DNA of 64,000 nt from Nocardia sp. NBC_01730 (GCF_035920445.1 NZ_CP109162.1:1426001-1490000), one strand, 5' to 3'. Numbered from the stretch's first letter, positions 44,974-53,265 are shown. A program made the numbers and translations. The notes: a model not told the origin generated them from the sequence alone.

Positions 44974-45300
44974 TCAGACGACCGGTTCGCGGAGGAGTTG
45001 GACCATGGCGGCGCCGCTGTCGGGGACGCGGGGTTGTTTCCATACTTCGATGGGGAAGGAGATGTTGATGAGGGATTGCATGAGGTGGAAGAGGGTGCGG
45101 GTGTCGTCGGGGAGGTCGCCCCAGGTGTGTTTGTCGCAGTGGGTGATGGCGTCTTGGATGCGTGGGAATGCGGCGTCGTAGAATTGTTGCATTTGGGGCA
45201 TGGTTGAGTTGAGGCGTTTTGTGTAGCGTTCGGGTTCGGTGGGTAGGGCCCAGTCGATGTAGGGGTCGAGGTCGTTGAATTCAGGGGGCAGTGTTGGCAT
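44974..45300 (-). CDS. Small protein associated with Rieske-type oxygenases
   Basis: Cytosolic protein of 108 residues: MPTLPPEFNDLDPYIDWALP, TEPERYTKRLNSTMPQMQQF, YDAAFPRIQDAITHC and ISFPIEVWKQPRVPDSGAAM. Similar small proteins occur directly after aromatic-ring-hydroxylating oxygenase alpha-subunit genes in mycobacteria and relatives; the role is not known to me. The start lies 20 bases inside the end of the oxygenase gene, so translation is coupled. It shares that gene's unusual codon use, with GAA, CAA and AAA preferred over GAG, CAG and AAG, so the two genes appear to have arrived together. Confidence 0.75.
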   Translation of the reverse strand: MPTLPPEFNDLDPYIDWALPTEPERYTKRLNSTMPQMQQFYDAAFPRIQDAITHCDKHTWGDLPDDTRTLFHLMQSLINISFPIEVWKQPRVPDSGAAMVQLLREPVV

Positions 45301-46552
45301 TGCGGTATTCCTCGACTTTGTCTTTGGCGGTTTTGTGGAGGTGGCGGAGGAGGATTTCTTGGTCGTTGAGGGGGAAGTCGGTGACGATGTTGGTGGCGAG
45401 CATTGTTTGGGTGGCTTCGAGGGTGTTGGCGTCTTGGAGTGCGTATTCTTTGAAGGTGACGGCGGCGAGTTCTTGGGCGAGGCGTTCGCGGGCGTTTTTG
45501 GCGGGGACGAAGTAGAGGGCTGCTTCGAAGATGTGGCGGTTGACGGCGGTGGGCCAGTAGTGGTAGGTGAGGAACCAGCCGGGTTCCCAGAAGAGCAGGG
45601 ACATGTTGGGGAAGATTTCGAATTCGTCGATGCCCCAGGCACGGTGGCGGGCGGGGTTGATGCCTTCGGGGAGGGTGTCGAGTCCTTCGATGTCGGGTTT
45701 GTCCCAGGGGCCGAAGAGTCCGCTGCGGAGGATGCGTTCGATGGGTTTGACCATGTTGGGGTCTTTGGGTGGTGCCATGCCGCCCCAGCTGGAGATCATG
45801 GAGTGGGGGGGTTGGATTTCGTAGTGGAGTGCTTCGTAGCCGGTGCCGGCGAGTTTGTCGGCTTCGTCTTTGACGGCTTGTTTCATGTGGAGGATGGGGG
45901 CGTGGTAGAACTCGGCGAAGGCGTCGATGAAGAGTTTCCAGTTGCTGCCGATGTCGGCGCGGTAGGTGTAGGTTTCGGTCATTTCGTGGAAGGGGTAGCC
46001 TTCGACGCCTTTGATCATGGTGCCGAGGTAGTCGTTGAGTGGGGGTGCGTTGTTGTCGGTGTTGATGAAGATGAAGCCTTGCCAGACTTCGCAGCGGACG
46101 GGTTTGAGTCCGTAGAGGTTTTTGTCGAGGTCGAAGAATTCTTGTTCTTGTTGGACGAATTTTACTTCGCCGGCGAGGCTGTAGCGCCAGGCGTGGTATT
46201 TGCAGGTGAATTGGCGGCAGGTGCCTGCGGTTTCTTCGTTGGGGTAGTCGTCCCAGACGAGTTTGTTGCCGCGGTGGCGGCAGATGTTGTGGAAGGCGCG
46301 GATGGTGTCGTCGGTGTCTTTGACGATGATGAGTGAGGTGCCGATGCAGGCGAGTTCGCGGGTGAAGTAGCTGCCGGTACGGGGGAGGCGTTCGACGCGG
46401 CCGACGTTGAGCCAGGATTTTTTGAAGATGGCGTTGCGTTCGTCTTCGTAGAATTGGGGGTCGGTGGAGTCGGTGTAGTCGACGGGTTCGGTGCCCAGGG
46501 TTGGGTAGTGCTGGGTCCAGCTGCCTGCTGCTGGTTTGGTGAAGTGGGGCAA
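45281..46552 (-). CDS. Rieske non-haem iron oxygenase, alpha (catalytic) subunit
   Basis: Aromatic-ring-hydroxylating-type oxygenase, 423 residues. The Rieske [2Fe-2S] ligands are Cys91 and His93 (ICRHRGNKL) and Cys117 and His120 (TCKYHAWRYSL). Catalytic iron ligands are expected in DAFAEFYHAPILH, with His217 and His222. The start is TTG at 46552, supported by GAAAGG upstream and the family beginning. No beta subunit, ferredoxin or reductase gene is adjacent; instead a 108-residue protein overlaps its 3' end. Base and codon composition differ strongly from all neighbours, with C- or A-ending codons and a long artificial antisense frame, suggesting recent acquisition. Confidence 0.92.
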   Translation of the reverse strand: MPHFTKPAAGSWTQHYPTLGTEPVDYTDSTDPQFYEDERNAIFKKSWLNVGRVERLPRTGSYFTRELACIGTSLIIVKDTDDTIRAFHNICRHRGNKLVWDDYPNEETAGTCRQFTCKYHAWRYSLAGEVKFVQQEQEFFDLDKNLYGLKPVRCEVWQGFIFINTDNNAPPLNDYLGTMIKGVEGYPFHEMTETYTYRADIGSNWKLFIDAFAEFYHAPILHMKQAVKDEADKLAGTGYEALHYEIQPPHSMISSWGGMAPPKDPNMVKPIERILRSGLFGPWDKPDIEGLDTLPEGINPARHRAWGIDEFEIFPNMSLLFWEPGWFLTYHYWPTAVNRHIFEAALYFVPAKNARERLAQELAAVTFKEYALQDANTLEATQTMLATNIVTDFPLNDQEILLRHLHKTAKDKVEEYRNANTAP

Positions 46553-46564
46553 GGTTTCAGCCTT

Positions 46565-47089
46565 TCAGTGTTCGACTTCTACGCCGAAGGTGTTGAACGC
46601 CATGGCCAGCATGCCGTAGCAGCCGACCGTGAAAACAAGGTCCATGCGTTGTTGTTCATCGAGGCGAGTGGCCAGCGCGGCCCAGGTCTGGTCGGACAGG
46701 CTCGCTTCCTCGTCGAGCTCGTCGACCGCACCGAGTACGACACGATCGAACTCGTCGGCAGCCTCACCGCGCCGGACGGCCTCGATTTCGTCGCGGGTCA
46801 ATCCGGCCTCGATAGCGCCGCGGACGTGATGGCTCCACTCGTAGGCGCAGTTGAGCCGGTGTGCGACCCGCAAGATGGCGAGTTCGCGCAACCGTGGCGG
46901 CAGCGTCGACCGGAAGAGCAGATGGATGTTGAAGCCGAGGAACGCCTTCGTCAGATCCGGATGACGAACGAGCGTAGCCAGCGCGTTTCCGGCGCTCTGC
47001 GGATTCTGCCGGGATTTGGGCAGCATGCCGGCCAGCGCGGAACGGGTGGTGGCTTTCCACTCCTTCTCGGGTAAAGGCGGCAAGCGCAT
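46565..47089 (-). CDS. Carboxymuconolactone decarboxylase/AhpD-like family protein
   Basis: All-helical AhpD-fold protein of 174 residues. LPPRLRELAILRVAHRLNCA, YEWSHHVRGAIEAGLTRDEI and the later AADEFDRVVLGAVDELDEEA follow the family pattern. The two cysteines of peroxidase-active AhpD (CxxC) are not present as a pair; one Cys lies in LNCAYEWSHH, as in CMD-like members with a lone Cys and His. ATG at 47089 follows GAGGGGA. It is the first gene after the operator at 47109 and lies 12 bases before the Rieske oxygenase. A hydrolytic or redox accessory role is possible; function unknown. Confidence 0.85.
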   Translation of the reverse strand: MRLPPLPEKEWKATTRSALAGMLPKSRQNPQSAGNALATLVRHPDLTKAFLGFNIHLLFRSTLPPRLRELAILRVAHRLNCAYEWSHHVRGAIEAGLTRDEIEAVRRGEAADEFDRVVLGAVDELDEEASLSDQTWAALATRLDEQQRMDLVFTVGCYGMLAMAFNTFGVEVEH

Positions 47090-47108
47090 ATGGTCCCCTC
47101 TCATTGAT

Positions 47109-47123
47109 GAGAATGCGATTCTC
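47109..47123. promoter_or_regulatory. Operator copy 10
   Basis: GAGAATGCGATTCTC, a perfect inverted repeat, 20 bases before the start of the AhpD-like gene that leads the Rieske oxygenase operon. Confidence 0.8.
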
Positions 47124-47197
47124 TTGAACTGCTCAATACATTTCCATGATGGTCTCGGATAGTCAACGGATCTGCGCGCATCGCAGGGCGACGCAGA

Positions 47198-47235
47198 ACC
47201 GTCCCGCCCGGCTGGTCGGCCGGAGACGGGACGGT
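47198..47235. terminator. Hairpin terminator after the thiolase/DUF35 operon
   Basis: Nine-bp stem ACCGTCCCG with CGGGACGGT, continued inside by CCGGC/GCCGG. On the minus strand it directly follows the thiolase stop and precedes the operator of the next operon. Confidence 0.7.
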
Positions 47236-47255
47236 GCGGTGTCGGCTGCAGATGT

Positions 47256-48401
47256 TCAGACGGAGAGGATCGACGCTGCCGCGGTACCCGGCGCGCCATA
47301 GACCTGTGCGTATCCGACCTTCGGTTCGCCGGGTACTTGACGATCGCCCGCCTGCCCCCGCAGCTGCTGCACGAGCTCGTAGACCTGCCGGATGCCGGAG
47401 GCGCCGATCGGCTCGCCGTTGGCGATGAGCCCGCCGTCGGTGTTGATCGGCAGCCTTCCGCCGATCTCGGTCGCACCCTCGGCGAGCAGCTTCTCCTGGT
47501 CACCGTCGGCGCAAAAACCGTTCTCGGCCATGTGAATGACCTCCGCGCCGGCGTCGGTGTCCTGCAACTGGATGACGTCCACGTCCTCCGGCCCGATGCC
47601 GGCTGTTTCGAAGGCCGCGCGGGAGGCGTACACAGTCGGTGAGACATCCTCGTCGACCGCGGCCCAGGTGCTGTGTACCTCGTAAGCGCCGTAGCGTCGG
47701 GTGCGAATCGCACTCGACCGGAGGTAGACCGGTCGCGAGGTGTAGCGATGGGCGAGCTCGCCGCGGCACATGATCACGGCGGCCGCGCCCTCGTCGGGCG
47801 AGCAGAACATGTACTGCGTCAAGGGGTAGTTCAGCATGGTGGAGCCGAGGATGTCGTCTTCGGCGATCGGCGTGCGCCGGTAGGCATTCGGGTTGAGCGC
47901 CCCGTTGCGGAAATTCTTGGCCGCGACCTTGGCGAGGGTGCGCTGCGAGATGTCATGATCCTGCAGGTAGCGGTTGGCCTTGATCCCGAAGAACTTCGTG
48001 GTGACGAACTGTCCGTTCTCCGCGTACCAGCCCGGCAGTCCCAGCTTCGACGGGTCGTCGGTGAACGCGCCGCGAGGGTGCTTGTCCATGCCGACGGCGA
48101 TGCCGATGTCGTACTTGCCCGAACGGATCGCCTCCGCCGTCTGTTCGATGCAGCTGGCTGCGGTAGCGCAGGCGTTGAAAACATTGGTGAACGGTATTCC
48201 GGTCAGCCCTACCAGGCGGGTCACGGCATCGGGGTTGCTCACCTCGTAACTACCACCGAAACCGAACTGGATATCCTTCCACTCGGCTCCGGCATCGGCC
48301 AGCGCAAGCTGGATTGCGTCGGCGCCCATCTCGATCGCCGACTTGGCTCCGAAGCGGCCGAACCGGTGCAGGCCGACGCCCACAATGGCAACGTCGTTCA
48401 T
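47256..48401 (-). CDS. Thiolase-fold protein of the SCP-x/lipid-transfer type
   Basis: Thiolase-superfamily protein, 381 residues. The nucleophile position is kept as Cys78 in NACATAASC, but the usual GHP motif near the end reads NGEPIGASG, with glutamate in place of the histidine, so ordinary thiolysis is doubtful. LQDTDAGAEVIHMAENGFCA corresponds to the region used by Ltp-type enzymes. Paired with a DUF35 zinc-ribbon gene immediately upstream, like thiolase/DUF35 pairs in steroid catabolism in which the complex acts as thiolase or retro-aldolase. The pair has its own imperfect operator at 48918. Confidence 0.87.
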   Translation of the reverse strand: MNDVAIVGVGLHRFGRFGAKSAIEMGADAIQLALADAGAEWKDIQFGFGGSYEVSNPDAVTRLVGLTGIPFTNVFNACATAASCIEQTAEAIRSGKYDIGIAVGMDKHPRGAFTDDPSKLGLPGWYAENGQFVTTKFFGIKANRYLQDHDISQRTLAKVAAKNFRNGALNPNAYRRTPIAEDDILGSTMLNYPLTQYMFCSPDEGAAAVIMCRGELAHRYTSRPVYLRSSAIRTRRYGAYEVHSTWAAVDEDVSPTVYASRAAFETAGIGPEDVDVIQLQDTDAGAEVIHMAENGFCADGDQEKLLAEGATEIGGRLPINTDGGLIANGEPIGASGIRQVYELVQQLRGQAGDRQVPGEPKVGYAQVYGAPGTAAASILSV

Positions 48402-48434
48402 CTGGTAACTCCTTTGTCTTTCGAAGATGTCTCG

Positions 48435-48851
48435 TCAGGCGGGCGCGAAGGCGCACGTCATGATCTCGGTCCCGGTGTCGTCCAGGTAGAGCGGAACGAA
48501 GACCAGCTCGACCTGCATTCCGGCGCGCAGCTTTGCTGGGTCGGCTTCGGTCAGCCTGGTCTCGACCCGCACTTCGTCATCGAGCTGGACCAGGCCGATG
48601 CCGAACGGTTCGAATGTGTCCGCCGTCTCTCGTCCGGCGTAGGGCAGCTTCGGGACGAATCCCTGGGTCGTCCATGCCACCAAGGTGCCGCTTCGCGGTA
48701 GCAGGCGATCGAACATCTTCGGTCCGCTGCACCGCGGGCACCGAGCTTGTCGCGGCCAGGTCGTGGCCGCGCAGTCGGCGCATCGACTACCGATGAGCTG
48801 TGGGTTGTCTTCCGGCCACGTCGAGACGTCGGGCGCGAGCGCCTGTGCCAT
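48435..48851 (-). CDS. DUF35 zinc-ribbon/OB-fold protein, partner of the thiolase
   Basis: Cytosolic protein of 138 residues. A rubredoxin-like zinc ribbon near residues 24-42 (CADCAATTWPRQARCPRCSG) is followed by an OB fold with TLVAWTTQGFVPKLPYAGRE and PFGIGLVQLDDEVRVETRLT. DUF35 proteins bind acyl-CoA and dock onto thiolase-like partners; here the partner gene is 33 bases downstream. This split pair parallels the single-chain DUF35-thiolase fusion at 51502-53169. Confidence 0.9.
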   Translation of the reverse strand: MAQALAPDVSTWPEDNPQLIGSRCADCAATTWPRQARCPRCSGPKMFDRLLPRSGTLVAWTTQGFVPKLPYAGRETADTFEPFGIGLVQLDDEVRVETRLTEADPAKLRAGMQVELVFVPLYLDDTGTEIMTCAFAPA

Positions 48852-48917
48852 GAGCCATCCTCCGTTTGTTTGCTCGAGTCACGACACACCGCTTCAGCGT
48901 GGTCGTATGACCTCTAT

Positions 48918-48932
48918 GGAAATATCATTCTC
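48918..48932. promoter_or_regulatory. Imperfect operator copy 11
   Basis: GGAAATATCATTCTC: the right half is perfect and the left half has two changes. It lies 67 bases before the DUF35/thiolase pair in the usual position, so it is included as a weaker site. Confidence 0.5.
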
Positions 48933-49082
48933 ACAGAATGTATATGGCAATTCCGTATGTTGACAGCCCCGTGACGGCGGTGTGTGACGCAGCGCGACAA
49001 GAATCTTGATTGAGACCCTGGTCACAGGCCGAAAACCTACCTACGGTGTGTTCAGTAGGTTGGTTCGAGCGAAGGAGCCGCA

Positions 49083-49704
49083 TTGCCCGGTCATCGGTCC
49101 TCGGCCATGCGGTCCACCAACAGGCCCTACGAAGCGTTGCTCGCCAAAGGGGAGCAACGAAAAGTGCTGATACTGGCCGCCGCTCGGCAATTGCTCGTGC
49201 GCAACGGTTGGCGCGCGACGTCACTCGCGCAGATCGCGAAGGCGGCGGGAGTCACGTCGGCCGGCCTGCTGCATCACTACGAGTCCAAAGATCAATTGCT
49301 GCACGCCGTCCTCGAAGCGCGTGATGTCGATGACGAACTGCACGCTGACCGCACTGGGGATCTGCTCGAAGAACTGGCGCGAGTGGCCGAACGATTCGAA
49401 CGCGCACCGGATCTGGTGTCCATGTTCGCGGTGCTGATCATCGAGAATCTGCAGCCGGATGCGCCACTGCACGATCGGCTACACGGCCGATACCGATCCT
49501 CGGTCGACACCATCGCCGAGGGAATCCGGCGCGGTCAACGCGCTGGGCGACCTCGACCCGGCTGTCAAGGCCGTGGAGATCGCCGCCTTTCTCACCGGAA
49601 TGGAAACCTCATGGCTACTCGACCCTTCGATTCCCCTGCGCCCAGTGCTCAGCGAGTACATCCGATCACTGGCTCGGCAACTGGCACCAGAAGGCAGGTG
49701 CTGA
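49083..49704 (+). pseudogene. TetR-family regulator interrupted by a frameshift
   Basis: A normal TetR DNA-binding half (VLILAAARQLLVRNGWRATS, LAQIAKAAGVTSAGLLHHYE, SKDQLLHAVLEARDVDDEL) is followed at about 49545 by a frameshift. The expected C terminus, ALGDLDPAVKAVEIAAFLTG and METSWLLDPSIPLRPVLSEY, is read in another frame and stops at 49704. One base seems to be missing in GGTCAACGCGCTGG. The N-terminal domain could still be made but would lack the dimerisation domain. The only other TetR gene here, at 9.3 kb, is intact. Confidence 0.82.
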
Positions 49705-49972
49705 GGCAGCGGCTGGTCGCCCTCGCGCCGAGTACTGCTGCGGTCATGCGCTATGCGGGCGGCTGGCTCTTCGATCGGGTGCTGGCCGGATGGGATGTCA
49801 CCGTGCTGGTCGCCGACCACGTCGACACCCGGCCGCTGGACATACTCGGTGTTCGGGTGGTCGAGCTGGAAGCCGGTTTGGCTACGAAGTTTCATGGTCC
49901 GATTCCGGAGGCCCTGGCGATCGACAGTGACCTGCTGGCGTCGGACCCGCGTGTCCGGCAGCGCCTGCGATC
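49698..49972 (+). pseudogene. N-terminal fragment of a conserved hypothetical gene
   Basis: From a GTG overlapping the TetR stop, the frame encodes LRQRLVALAPSTAAVMRYAG, GWLFDRVLAGWDVTVLVADH and VRVVELEAGLATKFHGPIPE, a pattern I have seen in mycobacterial hypothetical proteins that follow TetR genes. Similarity ends abruptly near 49972, where the DNA becomes the antisense of a GH3 glucosidase remnant. It is therefore a truncated gene. Function unknown. Confidence 0.55.
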
Positions 49973-50590
49973 GAGTTCCACTGTGACGATGCGGGTTTCG
50001 CTCGGTGCCAGCTTGATCTTGGTGAAAGCGCGTAACTCTTGTGCCGGGCGACGGACTGCTCCCGCCGTCGTGGCGCCGTAGACCTGCACCACGTACTTCC
50101 CTTCTCGCACACCGGTATTGGAGACCGCCAGTTCGACAGTCGCGGTGTCGATCCCGGTTAGCGTCGCGGTCAGGGCATCGACGGCGAAGGTGGTGTAGGA
50201 CAGCCTGTGCCCGAACCGATACCGGACGGCTCGTTCGACGGTCTCGTAGTAGCGGTAGACCATGACGCCCTCGCCGTAGCGCGCACCCGCCCGGCCTTGC
50301 CAGGGTAGTTGAGGTATGCCGGGGTGGCCTGCAATCGGAGCGGGATGGCTTCTGCGAGCTTGCCCGATGGGTTGACCTCACCGAACAGGATGTCGGCGAA
50401 GGCGCCACCGGCGGCCTGCCCGAGCAATCCGGAGACAATCGCATCGACCTCGTCGTGCTATAGCTCCAGCGACACCACGCCGCCACCGCACACGATCACC
50501 ACCTGGAAGCGTGGTTCGATGGCGAGAGTCCGCAAAGACTCCGCGATGCCACCGATGCTGTCGCGGAGTCTCGTGCTTGCTGCCGTGGCC
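49973..50590 (-). pseudogene. Remnant of a GH3 beta-glucosidase C terminus
   Basis: Fragments in two frames match the C-terminal part of family 3 glycoside hydrolases: FQVVIVCGGGVVSLEL, then an in-frame TAG where Trp is likely expected, then [40 protein letters not shown] and TPAYLNYPG. After a frameshift near 50280 come [26 protein letters not shown] and the fibronectin-like VELAVSNTGVREGKYVVQVY ending TVELDRR. The catalytic N-terminal barrel is absent. It has a nonsense codon, a frameshift and a large deletion, so it is clearly dead. Confidence 0.85.
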
Positions 50591-50596
50591 GCTGGG

Positions 50597-51505
50597 TCAC
50601 GCCTGGTTGCGCGAGGTGATGCAGTGTTTGACGAATGACACCACGCGCGTGTGATAGGTCGTGGCCGAATAGCCGAGGCTGAGGTTGTGCCCATGCGCCG
50701 GCAGGAGTTCGGCAGTCGCCAACGGTGCCGCAGTGAACAGGGCGGTCACCTCGGCAAGAGCCTTCGGGTCGTTGCGCCAGACATTTTCGTACGCCCCCAC
50801 GCTGTAATTCACCGGGATACGCACTCGCGCGGCCAGTTCGGGAAAGTCCCGATCGGACCATCGGCGCAACACGGTCGCCTCGTAGGCGGGTGTGCTGGAC
50901 GCGATCGGCGCACCGCCTAGCAGTTCCAGCGGGTAGAGCCAGGCTGGCTGCCACAGCAGTTCCCGGACAGCGTCGGGATCGGCGCGCCCGGCACCGAGCA
51001 CCTTCGCGGCTGCGGCGTGGTGCTCTCGACCTGTTCCGGCCAGTTCGAGGCCGAGCAGGTCCGCACCCCGGGGGTCGGCGGCAACGCGGACCGCGTGCGG
51101 GCAACCCGCGGAGTGCGCGAGCAGGAATACTCCCGCACCGCGCGGCAGGCCGTCCAGATGCTTGTCCATCGCCGCGAAGATCAGGTCGACGATGTGCTCA
51201 GGGTCGGTCAATTCCGCAGCGCGAGAGACGGATGCGCCGTACCCAGGACGATCGAGGGCGAGCACGGTGAAGCCCGCTGCCGACGCGAGCCGCAGCAACG
51301 ACAGGTTCGGATGGCCGGGACAGTCGAAGTATGCCGAGGTGGTCGCGCCGCCGTGCAATGCGACTATGACAGCCAGTGGTTCCGGTGCTGTCGAGAGCAG
51401 CGCTGACATCGGAATCCCGTCGATTTCGACGGTGCGTGATACCGGCGGGGCGATACTGTCGAATGGTCCGTCTGGCAGTTCGGTATCGACTTCGGGAATA
51501 GTCAT
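50597..51505 (-). CDS. Alpha/beta-hydrolase fold protein
   Basis: Serine hydrolase-like protein of 302 residues. VIVALHGGATTSAYFD gives the oxyanion strand, GFTVLALDRPGYGASV the beta5 region, and FLLAHSAGCPHAV the nucleophile elbow with serine (HSAG instead of the common GxSxG). The C-terminal catalytic His is likely in LPAHGHNLSLGYS. The start overlaps the stop of the DUF35-thiolase fusion by four bases, so the two are co-translated. It might cleave a CoA ester, lactone or diketone of the pathway. The 3' end borders the GH3 remnant. Confidence 0.86.
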   Translation of the reverse strand: MTIPEVDTELPDGPFDSIAPPVSRTVEIDGIPMSALLSTAPEPLAVIVALHGGATTSAYFDCPGHPNLSLLRLASAAGFTVLALDRPGYGASVSRAAELTDPEHIVDLIFAAMDKHLDGLPRGAGVFLLAHSAGCPHAVRVAADPRGADLLGLELAGTGREHHAAAAKVLGAGRADPDAVRELLWQPAWLYPLELLGGAPIASSTPAYEATVLRRWSDRDFPELAARVRIPVNYSVGAYENVWRNDPKALAEVTALFTAAPLATAELLPAHGHNLSLGYSATTYHTRVVSFVKHCITSRNQA

Positions 51506-53169
51506 GACTCGGTCCTCAGCAGTAGTACCCCGCTGGGGGTGAGGCCGCCGCTGGTCGCGACTGCCACGTGGGCATCGGGAATTTGGCGCGGTCCCGCCGC
51601 GCCGCGCAGCTGGAGGATGGCCTCATACAGCAACCCCATCCCGTGGGTGCGACCGTGTGAGAGCTGTCCGCCGTGCGTGTTCACCGGCAGTTGGCCGTCG
51701 CGGGCGATGTTCTTGCCGCCGTCGAGGAAGTCCTTGGCCTCGCCGATCCCACAGAAGCCGAGAGCCTCCAGCCAGGACAGACAGTTGAAGGTGAACCCGT
51801 CATAGAGTTGGGCGACGTCGACATCGTTGGGACGCAGGGAAGTTCGCGACCAGAGATGCGCGGCCTGGCCGAGCACCTGCGGTTCGTGGGTAAGGGTGCT
51901 CTGATCCCAGTCGGTCCGCTCGATGATCTGGGTTCCCGCCGCCTCCACCAAGATCGGCGGCTGTGCCAGGTCGCGGGCCGCGTCCACCGCCGAGACGATG
52001 ACCGCGACAGCGCCGTCACACGGCACATCACAGTCGTAGAGCCCGAAGGGGGTAGTGATCGGCCGTGCGGACAAATAGTCCGGCATCGTCAGGGCATCGC
52101 GATAGATCGCGGTCGGCGCGAGGGCGGCATTGGCGCGCTGATTCAGCGCGATCCATCCCAGCGTCTCCCGGGTGGTGCCGTAGCGATGAAAGTGGCGCTG
52201 GGCGTTCTGGGCCAAGGTGTGTGCGGCGGAGGTGGCGCCGAACGGGATCATCCAACTGGCGGTCCGGCCACCCGCCGGCGTGATTCGGCCCTGCTTCATC
52301 AGCTCGCCGTAGGTGGATTCCCAGACCGTGCGGTAGCACAGCACGTGGCGGGCGAGCCCGCCGGCGACGGCGAGCATGGCCGCGATCACCGATCCACCAG
52401 GACCGAAGGTTTCGATACCGCCGTTGTGCCAGGTCGGCCGGATACCGAGGGCGGACTCGAGGGTGGTGACACCGCCCTCGCCGAAACCACCGACATTTCC
52501 GCCGCCGGGATAGGTTGCCAGCCCGTCGATATCGTCCATCGTGAGCCCTGCGTCGGTGACGGCACTCTCGCAGGCATCGAGCGTGAGCGAGAGCGGCGAC
52601 ACCAGCAGGCGGCGGCCGATACGCGACATACCGATGCCGGTAAGGGCCACCTTGTCCTCGAATTTGTCCGCGCTCACCATCGGCCGCACGTGTTCGTGGA
52701 ACCGGGCGGGCTCGATGTCGTCGGCAGGTAGCGCGGCGGGTTCGGGTTGCTCCTCGGTAGGTCGAAACAGCGGTAACCAGACGTCCGCGAGTTGCTGGAA
52801 GACGACTTCCATTCGCATGCCGAGGACCAGGTCCGTCGGATCACCATCGACCACCGTGGTGGTCAACCGGACACGCGGATCCTCCTCGATGGCGACCTGT
52901 GCCACCACGTATGGCGCGGGAAGGCCGGGCAGGGCGAATCGATGGTTGACGGTGAATCCGATGAGGGTAGCGAAACCCGAGACCGCACGTGGCGCCAATT
53001 GGCGGCCACGGCAGTATCGGCATACCGGTTGCGGTGGATGGATCAGTGCCGCGCAGGACTGGCACTCTTGGATGCGTAGCAGGGCGTCCGCACCCGCGGT
53101 CCAGAAGAATTCGTTGTCCGCCGTGAGTTGAGGCAGCGGCCGCCCCGCGGCATTTTCCGGGTCCGACAC
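51502..53169 (-). CDS. DUF35-thiolase fusion protein, probable retro-aldolase
   Basis: A 555-residue fusion. Residues 1-160 form a DUF35 module with zinc ribbon Cys36, Cys39, Cys50 and Cys53 (CQSCAALIHPPQPVCRYC) and an OB fold. Residues 165-555 are an Ltp2-like thiolase fold: GIGMSRIGRRLLVSPLSLTL, QLYDGFTFNCLSWLEALGFC and LPVNTHGGQLSHGRTHGMGL. The thiolase nucleophile cysteine is absent; the region reads ETFGPGGSVIAAM around residue 258. In cholesterol degradation Ltp2 is a retro-aldolase that works with a DUF35 domain supplied by a separate subunit; here both are one chain. I infer C-C bond cleavage of a beta-hydroxyacyl-CoA. It heads a pair with an alpha/beta hydrolase. Confidence 0.88.
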   Translation of the reverse strand: MSDPENAAGRPLPQLTADNEFFWTAGADALLRIQECQSCAALIHPPQPVCRYCRGRQLAPRAVSGFATLIGFTVNHRFALPGLPAPYVVAQVAIEEDPRVRLTTTVVDGDPTDLVLGMRMEVVFQQLADVWLPLFRPTEEQPEPAALPADDIEPARFHEHVRPMVSADKFEDKVALTGIGMSRIGRRLLVSPLSLTLDACESAVTDAGLTMDDIDGLATYPGGGNVGGFGEGGVTTLESALGIRPTWHNGGIETFGPGGSVIAAMLAVAGGLARHVLCYRTVWESTYGELMKQGRITPAGGRTASWMIPFGATSAAHTLAQNAQRHFHRYGTTRETLGWIALNQRANAALAPTAIYRDALTMPDYLSARPITTPFGLYDCDVPCDGAVAVIVSAVDAARDLAQPPILVEAAGTQIIERTDWDQSTLTHEPQVLGQAAHLWSRTSLRPNDVDVAQLYDGFTFNCLSWLEALGFCGIGEAKDFLDGGKNIARDGQLPVNTHGGQLSHGRTHGMGLLYEAILQLRGAAGPRQIPDAHVAVATSGGLTPSGVLLLRTES

Positions 53170-53206
53170 GTCGCCTCATTCCTGGGTAGTGGGTGGTCCG
53201 ACGACG

Positions 53207-53243
53207 TGGTGCGTGGCCGCCCCGGATGAGCGACCACGCACCA
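53207..53243. terminator. Hairpin between P450 and DUF35-thiolase genes
   Basis: Ten-bp stem TGGTGCGTGG with CCACGCACCA plus an inner CGC/GCG. On the minus strand it follows the P450 stop and precedes the fusion gene, acting as terminator or attenuator inside the long operon. Confidence 0.6.
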
Positions 53244-53265
53244 TGCCTGCTGGTAGCCTTGCGGC

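Noticed and set aside
45275..46336. A 353-codon plus-strand open frame across the Rieske gene
   Set aside because: It is an antisense shadow produced by the C/A-ending codon bias of the real gene; its composition is Gly/Val/Glu/Phe-rich and matches no fold.
48998..49008. Palindrome CAAGAATCTTG resembling a KstR2 site
   Set aside because: The KstR2 motif has a two-base centre; here it is three, it occurs once and it lies before a broken TetR gene.
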